Positions 13,720 through 17,841 of a DNA stretch of 17,841 nt are shown here, in pieces. The position numbers were made by a program, and so were the translations under genes. The notes below the pieces were generated by a model, which ran no database searches, was not told the DNA's origin, and saw nothing but the letters and a program-made list of their open reading frames with translations. The DNA lies in the NCBI GenBank assembly GCA_003476595.1, contig DMTU01000281.1:1-17841 (forward strand), given 5' to 3'. How positions within the stretch are numbered: the stretch's first letter is position 1; each line of letters opens with the position of its first letter. Source of the DNA: Acidimicrobiaceae bacterium. GTDB taxonomy: Bacteria; Actinomycetota; Acidimicrobiia; Acidimicrobiales; Salinilacustritrichaceae.

Positions 13720-14226
13720 ATGCCACCCAAGAGCGATCCCAACCCCGGTCCCGCCGGTCCTGATCGGCGACGCCGCCCCGGACCGTCCAAACGAGCCCGC
13801 ATCTACGACGCCGATGACTGGCACGTCGATGACGGCACCGCCACCGACGGCAGCGGCAACCCTCCCCACCACAACCCGGTCCGTCGGGTGTTCCACGCCG
13901 AGTACAAGCTGGCGATCCTGGCCGAGTACGACCGCTGCACCGAGACCGGTGAGAAGGGCGCGTTGTTGCGCCGCGAGGGCCTGTACTCGAGCTTGATCAC
14001 CGACTGGCGCCGCCAGCACCGCCAGGGTCTACTGAAAGCTGCGATGGGACGCAGCGACCAGGGCCGAGGCGGCCCCTCCATGAGCGAGATGAACAAGCTC
14101 CGCGCCGACAACGAGCGGCTGCGCCTCAAGCTGGCCCAGGCCGAAGCGATCATCGAGGTCCAGGGAAAAGTACACGCGCTCTTGGAGGAGATCTCGAAGA
14201 GCGCGACCACCGACGACGACTCCTGA
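13720..14226 (+). CDS. IS3-family transposase OrfA (DNA-binding subunit)
   Basis: The 168-residue product binds the IS ends in this family. Residues about 57-105 (RRVFHAEYKLAILAEYDRC through SSLITDWRRQ) form the HTH typical of IS3 OrfA. A Leu-rich heptad region follows (about 125-158, NKLRADNERLRLKLAQAEAI), the expected leucine zipper for multimerisation. The first 55 residues, Pro/Gly/Arg-rich and probably disordered, are unusually long; OrfA proteins are commonly near 100 residues. The ATG at 13720 follows AAGGA (13706-13710). Most of orfA is also the front part of the OrfAB fusion made by -1 frameshifting at 14163-14169. Confidence 0.85.
   Translation: MPPKSDPNPGPAGPDRRRRPGPSKRARIYDADDWHVDDGTATDGSGNPPHHNPVRRVFHAEYKLAILAEYDRCTETGEKGALLRREGLYSSLITDWRRQHRQGLLKAAMGRSDQGRGGPSMSEMNKLRADNERLRLKLAQAEAIIEVQGKVHALLEEISKSATTDDDS
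14163..14205 (+). promoter_or_regulatory. Programmed -1 ribosomal frameshift signal
   Basis: The heptamer G-GGA-AAA (14163-14169) is read in orfA phase as GGA AAA, matching X-XXY-YYZ. After a 5-base spacer, CGCGCTCTT (14175-14183) pairs perfectly with AAGAGCGCG (14197-14205). Slipping back one base leads straight into the open orfB frame, beginning AGT at 14169. Confidence 0.82.
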
Positions 14227-15248
14227 ACTCGGTCCTGGACGCCGGCGTCGACGAGCTCGTCGAACGCGGCGTTCCCCGCAAGACGGCCTGCACCGCCTTG
14301 GGCCGGTCCCGGGCCAGTCACTACCGAACCCGCCGCGCCCCGCTGCACGGACCACCCGCGCCACGACCGCGCCCGCCACGGGCATTGACCGACACCGAAG
14401 CCGACCAGGTCATCGACGTGTTGTGCAGCGAACGGTTCTGCGACGCCGCCCCGGCCCAGGTGTGGGCCACCTTGCTCGACGAGGGCACCTACCTGGCCTC
14501 GATCTCGACCATGTACCGGTTGCTCCGTGAGCGAGCGATGGTCCGGGAACGACGAGCCCAGGCCCGGCGGCCACCGGCTCATCTCAAGCCCGAGCTGATG
14601 GCTGCCGGCCCGAACGAGGTGTGGTCCTGGGACATCACCAAGCTCGCCGGCCCGCACAAGTGGACCTGGTTCCACCTCTACGTCATCCTCGACGTCTACA
14701 GCCGCTACGCCGTGGCCTGGCTCGTCGCTCCACGAGAGACCGCCCGCCTCGCCGAAGAGCTCATCGCCGACGCCATCCACCGCGAACAAGTCCCTGACGG
14801 GCAGCTGTCCCTGCACGCCGACCGGGGCACATCGATGACCTCCAAGACCGTGTCCCAGCTGCTCGCCGACCTCGGTGTCCTGCAGTCCCACAGCCGGCCC
14901 CGCGTGTCGAACGACAACCCCTACAGCGAGTCGAACTTCAAGACCCTCAAGTACTCGCCCCGGTTCCCGAAGCGCTTCGCCAACATCGAATCGGCCCGGA
15001 CCTTCGTCGACGAGTTCTTCCACGACTACAACCACCACCACCGTCACTCCGGCATCGGACTCCACACCCCAGCCGACGTTCACCACGGCCGAGCCGACGC
15101 CATCCGCGCTGCCCGCCAGACCGTCCTCGACGCCGCCTACACCGCCCGGCCCGACCGATTCTCACGCCCACCATGCGCACCCCGGATCCCCGAGGCAGCA
15201 TGGATCAACGAACCCGAGGAGCAGCCCCTGACCGCAACAGCGATCTGA
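14169..15248 (+). CDS. IS3-family transposase OrfB (rve integrase core), expressed as OrfAB by frameshift
   Basis: This frame supplies the catalytic part of the transposase. It is open from inside orfA with no stop, and its first ATG/GTG/TTG is a TTG at 14298. The conserved helical region RGVPRKTACTALGRSRASHY lies across that TTG, so independent initiation there would truncate the protein; the OrfAB fusion of about 509 residues is the likely enzyme. The DDE triad is complete: Asp in WDITK (14631-14633), Asp in HADRG (14820-14822) and Glu in PYSESNFKTLK (14928-14930), with 35 residues between the last two as expected for IS3. DYNHHHRHSGIG near the end is the usual C-terminal signature. The start given is the first codon after slippage. 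Confidence 0.85.
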   Translation, partial: STRALGGDLEERDHRRRLLNSVLDAGVDELVERGVPRKTACTALGRSRASHYRTRRAPLHGPPAPRPRPPRALTDTEADQVIDVLCSERFCDAAPAQVWATLLDEGTYLASISTMYRLLRERAMVRERRAQARRPPAHLKPELMAAGPNEVWSWDITKLAGPHKWTWFHLYVILDVYSRYAVAWLVAPRETARLAEELIADAIHREQVPDGQLSLHADRGTSMTSKTVSQLLADLGVLQSHSRPRVSNDNPYSESNFKTLKYSPRFPKRFANIESARTFVDEFFHDYNHHHRHSGIGLHTPADVHHGRADAIRAARQTVLDAAYTARPDRFSRPPCAPRIPEAAWINEPEEQPLTATAI

Positions 15249-15254
15249 GCACCC

Positions 15255-15276
15255 GGTGTCTCACAACCCTGGACAC
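15255..15276 (-). repeat. Right terminal inverted repeat of the IS
   Basis: GGTGTCTCAC (15255-15264), six bases and GGACAC (15271-15276). The repeat starts 7 bases after the orfB stop and ends 49 bases before the start of the HerA-like gene. Confidence 0.75.
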
Positions 15277-15311
15277 GTTCCGGGCTCCCCGATCCTGTCA
15301 CCCCCCGTCGG

Positions 15312-15317
15312 TACCGT
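15312..15317 (+). promoter_or_regulatory. -10-like element TACCGT of the HerA-like gene
   Basis: TACCGT fits TANNNT and ends 8 bases before the ATG at 15326, with no Shine-Dalgarno sequence between. A matching -35 would fall at about 15289, only a dozen bases beyond the IS end, so the promoter region is very close to the insertion. Confidence 0.42.
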
Positions 15318-15325
15318 CGCTCGTC

Positions 15326-17056
15326 ATGGCCACCGACGACCTCGACCCCACGACCCCGGCCGCGGCCGGCATCGTCGGTCGCGTCATCGGCACCGAGGAC
15401 GCCACGCCGCTCGAGTACTGGGTCGGCATCGCGGACGACCAGTTCCTCCAGCTCGACGACGTGGTCGCGCTGGACCGCACCCTGCCCGACGGCCAGCGGG
15501 TGGAGCTCTACGGCATGGTCGAGCAGGTCCGGGCCCGCCACGAGGGCGCCCAGTACGACAGCGACGTGTTCCTCATCGAGGGCGGCCTGCTGCCGGCGCA
15601 GGTGTCCCGTTCCGCCAAGGTCATCACCACCCGGGTCGAGCCCGAGGTGTTCGTGCCGCCGCTGCCCGGCACCGCGGTGCGCAAGGCCACGGGGGACGAA
15701 CGGGGCCGGGCCCTGCACTTCGACGACATGGCCCAGAAGGTGCCGGCCGGGCTGTCGCGGGACGGCGAGCCGTTCTTCATCGACAAGGAGTTCCTCGACG
15801 GCAGCCGGGGCGCCCACGTCAACATCTCCGGCGTCTCGGGCGTGGCCACCAAGACCACCTACGCCACGTTCCTGCTGTACTCGCTGTTCCACTCCGGGGC
15901 GCTCGGGGCCGCCACGGCGAACACCAAGGCGCTCATCTTCAACGTCAAGGGCGAGGACCTCCTCTTCCTCGACCACCACAACGCCCGCCTCGACGAGGCC
16001 CAGCGGGAGCGCTACGGCCTGCTCGGCCTCCAGCCCGGCCCGTTCCGCAGCGTCGGCATCGTGGCCCCGCCCCGCCCGGGCGACGCCAACGCCACCCCTC
16101 AGGTCGGCTCCCGGGCCACCGGGGTCGCGCCCTTCTTCTGGACCATCGCCGAGTTCTGCAAGCAGCGGCTCCTGCCGTTCCTGTTCGCCGATGCCGAGGA
16201 CGACCGCCAGCAGTACACGATGGTCGTGCACAACGTGGCCCGCCGGCTCGAGGAGGCCACGCCCACCGACGGCGGCGGCGTGGTCATCGAGGGCCAGTCC
16301 ATCACCCGCTTCCGGGAGCTGGTCGAGCTCGTGGACGACCGCCTCAACGACGACGCCACCGTGGCCGACTGGGCCGGCCGGGCCATCGGCGGCGGCACGG
16401 TCGGCGCGTTCGTGCGGCGCCTGTTCGGCGCGGTCGACCACCTCGAGCACCTCATCCGGGCCGACGTCCGGCGCCGCAGCAGCCACCCGGTGGACCTCGA
16501 CGCCAACCAGGTCACCGTGGTCGACATCCACAACCTCAACGACCGGGCCAAGCGCTTCGTCGTCGGAGTGGTGCTGCGCCAGGCGTTCCAGGCCAAGGAG
16601 GCCTCCGGCACGGCCGAGCCGCTCCAGTTCGTGGTGCTCGACGAGCTCAACAAGTACGCACCCCGCGAGGGCACCTCACCGATCAAGGAGCTCCTGCTCG
16701 ACGTGGCCGAGCGAGGCCGCTCGCTCGGCATCATCCTCATCGGGGCCCAGCAGACCGCCAGCGAGGTCGAGCGGCGGGTCGTGGCCAACTCCGCCATCCG
16801 CGTCGTCGGTCGCCTCGACTCGGCCGAGGCCACCCGGGGTGAGTACGGCTGGCTGCCCGTCGTGCAGCGCCAGCGGTCCACCATCATCAAGCCGGGCACG
16901 ATGATCGTGAGCCAGCCCCAGCTCCCGGTGCCCGTCGTCGTCGAGTTCCCGTTCCCGGCCTGGGCCACGCGGTTCTCCGAGACCGACGCCACCACCGGGC
17001 CGTCCGCGACGCCGGGCACCACCGCCATCCCCGACGACCCGTTCGAGGGGCTGTAG
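15326..17056 (+). CDS. HerA/FtsK-type ATPase, probable DNA-end-processing helicase/translocase
   Basis: The 576-residue protein has an N-terminal beta-rich part (about 13-110, including YWVGIADDQFLQLDDVV) that looks like a HAS-barrel. The ATPase core follows, with the P-loop GVSGVATKT (169-177) and Walker B FVVLDE (435-440). AERGRSLGIILIGAQQTASEVERRVVANSAIRVVGR (461-496) matches the sensor/arginine-finger region of HerA-type pumps. The P-loop is unusual: the normal GK(S/T) is replaced by ATKT with one extra residue. HerA hexamers feed DNA to nucleases in archaea. Here the sbcD-like gene starts 2 bases after the stop, so a joint role in double-strand-break processing is likely by inference. 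The Thr/Pro-rich C-terminus (552-576) is probably flexible. An in-frame ATG at 15173 lies inside the IS and is not credible as the start. Confidence 0.85.
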   Translation: MATDDLDPTTPAAAGIVGRVIGTEDATPLEYWVGIADDQFLQLDDVVALDRTLPDGQRVELYGMVEQVRARHEGAQYDSDVFLIEGGLLPAQVSRSAKVITTRVEPEVFVPPLPGTAVRKATGDERGRALHFDDMAQKVPAGLSRDGEPFFIDKEFLDGSRGAHVNISGVSGVATKTTYATFLLYSLFHSGALGAATANTKALIFNVKGEDLLFLDHHNARLDEAQRERYGLLGLQPGPFRSVGIVAPPRPGDANATPQVGSRATGVAPFFWTIAEFCKQRLLPFLFADAEDDRQQYTMVVHNVARRLEEATPTDGGGVVIEGQSITRFRELVELVDDRLNDDATVADWAGRAIGGGTVGAFVRRLFGAVDHLEHLIRADVRRRSSHPVDLDANQVTVVDIHNLNDRAKRFVVGVVLRQAFQAKEASGTAEPLQFVVLDELNKYAPREGTSPIKELLLDVAERGRSLGIILIGAQQTASEVERRVVANSAIRVVGRLDSAEATRGEYGWLPVVQRQRSTIIKPGTMIVSQPQLPVPVVVEFPFPAWATRFSETDATTGPSATPGTTAIPDDPFEGL

Positions 17057-17058
17057 CC

Positions 17059-17841
17059 GTGCGCCTCCTGCACACCTCCGACTGGCACGTGGGCAAGCTC
17101 ATGCGCGGCGCCAGCCGTGCGGATGAGCACCGCGCCGTCCTGGCCGAGATGGCCACCGTGGCCGCCGACGAGTCGGTCGACCTCGTCCTCGTCGCCGGCG
17201 ACCTGTTCGAGACCTCGGCGCCCGGGCCCGAGTCCGAGCAGGTCGTCTACCGCGGCCTGCTCGACCTGGCCGAGGTCGCGCCCGTGCTGGTCGTGGCCGG
17301 CAACCACGACAACGCCCGGCGGCTGGAGGCGGTCGCCCCGCTGCTGACGCTCGGGCGGGTGCAGGTGCGCACCCAGGTCGCCCGGCCCGACGAGGGCGGC
17401 GTGGTCCGCATCGACGCCGGGGGCGTCCCGGTGCAGGTGGCCATGCTCCCGTTCGTGTCCAAGCGGGGCATCGTGCGGGCCGACGCCCTGATGCGCGACG
17501 AGGCCTACCAGCTGTCCCAGGCCTACACCGACCGGCTCGGCGCGCTCGTGCGCGCCCTCACCGAGGGCTTCGCCGCCGACACGGTCAACGTCGTCTGCGC
17601 CCACGCCTTCGCCGCCGGCGGCACCACCGGCGGCGGCGAGCGCTCCGTCCACACCATCGAGGACTACAGCCTCAGCGCCCTCGCCTTCCCCGTCACCGCG
17701 CAGTACGTGGCCCTCGGCCACCTCCACCGGTCCCAGGACGTCCCCGGCGCCACCCGCATCCGCTACAGCGGGTCGCCCCTGCAGCTGGACTTCGGCGAGA
17801 CGGCCAACACCAGCTCGGTCACCGTCGTCGACCTCGAGCCC
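17059..17841 (+). CDS. sbcD: SbcD/Mre11-like nuclease, 3' end missing
   Basis: SbcD is the Mn-dependent nuclease subunit that works with the SbcC ATPase (Mre11-Rad50 in other domains) to trim blocked ends and hairpins. The 261 residues present carry the calcineurin-type metal sites in order: D8 and H10 (SDWHVG), D48 (GDLFE), N82-H83-D84 (GNHDN), H182 (CAHAF), and H221/H223 (GHLH). SbcD proteins are usually near 380-400 residues, so roughly a third lies beyond the window. The GTG at 17059 comes 2 bases after the stop of the HerA-like gene and starts directly with the typical first strand RLLHTSDWH, so the two genes are co-translated. An sbcC gene probably follows, outside the window. Confidence 0.93.
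   Translation, partial: MRLLHTSDWHVGKLMRGASRADEHRAVLAEMATVAADESVDLVLVAGDLFETSAPGPESEQVVYRGLLDLAEVAPVLVVAGNHDNARRLEAVAPLLTLGRVQVRTQVARPDEGGVVRIDAGGVPVQVAMLPFVSKRGIVRADALMRDEAYQLSQAYTDRLGALVRALTEGFAADTVNVVCAHAFAAGGTTGGGERSVHTIEDYSLSALAFPVTAQYVALGHLHRSQDVPGATRIRYSGSPLQLDFGETANTSSVTVVDLEP

Larger units (their letters stand above)
13651..15276 (+). mobile_element. IS3-family insertion sequence (about 1.63 kb)
   Basis: The element is bounded by imperfect terminal inverted repeats and carries orfA and orfB in the relation expected for IS3: orfB in the -1 frame, a slippery heptamer in the overlap, and a DD(35)E catalytic triad. Reading frames look intact, so it could be active. I see no target-site duplication (CCTCT on the left, GTTCC on the right), so the exact ends may be off by a few bases or the flanks have changed. 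It lies between the GNAT gene and the HerA-like gene, in the same direction as both. Confidence 0.88.

Noticed and set aside
13646..15281. Target-site duplication of the IS
   Set aside because: The bases just outside the inverted repeats differ (CCTCT and GTTCC), and shifting the ends by one base does not produce a duplication.
1..17841. CRISPR array, tRNA or rRNA genes
   Set aside because: No regularly spaced direct repeats and no cloverleaf or rRNA-like segments were seen when reading both strands; the gaps between genes are mostly under 200 bases.

Overview
The window is uniformly GC-rich (roughly 70 % by eye, strong G/C preference at third codon positions), uses many GTG starts, and carries several genes with no Shine-Dalgarno sequence but a -10-like hexamer 6-9 bases before the start codon. 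With the pnp / M16 peptidase / dapB order known from actinobacteria, a DUF5995 secreted protein and a SURF1 protein, this suggests the chromosome of an aerobic, high-GC actinobacterium. A member of the Acidimicrobiia is my best guess, by inference only.

Layout. 1-4471 (+) is a conserved housekeeping block: polynucleotide phosphorylase (5' end missing), an M16 zinc peptidase 11 bases behind it, then dapB behind a gap with two inverted repeats and its own -10-like element. A long hairpin (4475-4536) separates dapB from a convergent minus-strand operon of three overlapping genes: a DedA/VTT-like membrane protein, a short-chain dehydrogenase and a Ste24-like M48 membrane peptidase. Divergent from that operon, 7423-11686 (+) holds a secreted DUF5995 protein, SURF1, two related TetR regulators and a ferritin-like diiron protein. 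The second TetR gene has a probable operator on its own promoter and reads into the diiron gene.

11700-15300 is the accessory part. It contains a perfect 34-bp palindrome, a minus-strand AbiEi-like/DUF559 nuclease-like gene flanked by near-identical 24-bp repeats, a GNAT acetyltransferase, and a 1.6-kb IS3-family insertion sequence. The IS has terminal inverted repeats, an intact DD(35)E triad and a textbook -1 frameshift signal (GGGAAAA, 5-base spacer, 9-bp stem). It ends only 49 bases before the next gene.

15326-17841 (+) encodes a HerA/FtsK-type ATPase with an unusual P-loop, followed after 2 bases by the Mre11-like nuclease SbcD, which runs off the window. This pairing resembles the archaeal HerA-Mre11-Rad50-NurA DNA-end-processing cluster.

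I found no tRNA, rRNA, CRISPR array or phage genes. The points most worth a second look are the HerA-SbcD pair, the frameshift cassette, the repeat-flanked DUF559 gene and the TetR-diiron unit. None of these can be claimed as a new system from sequence alone.
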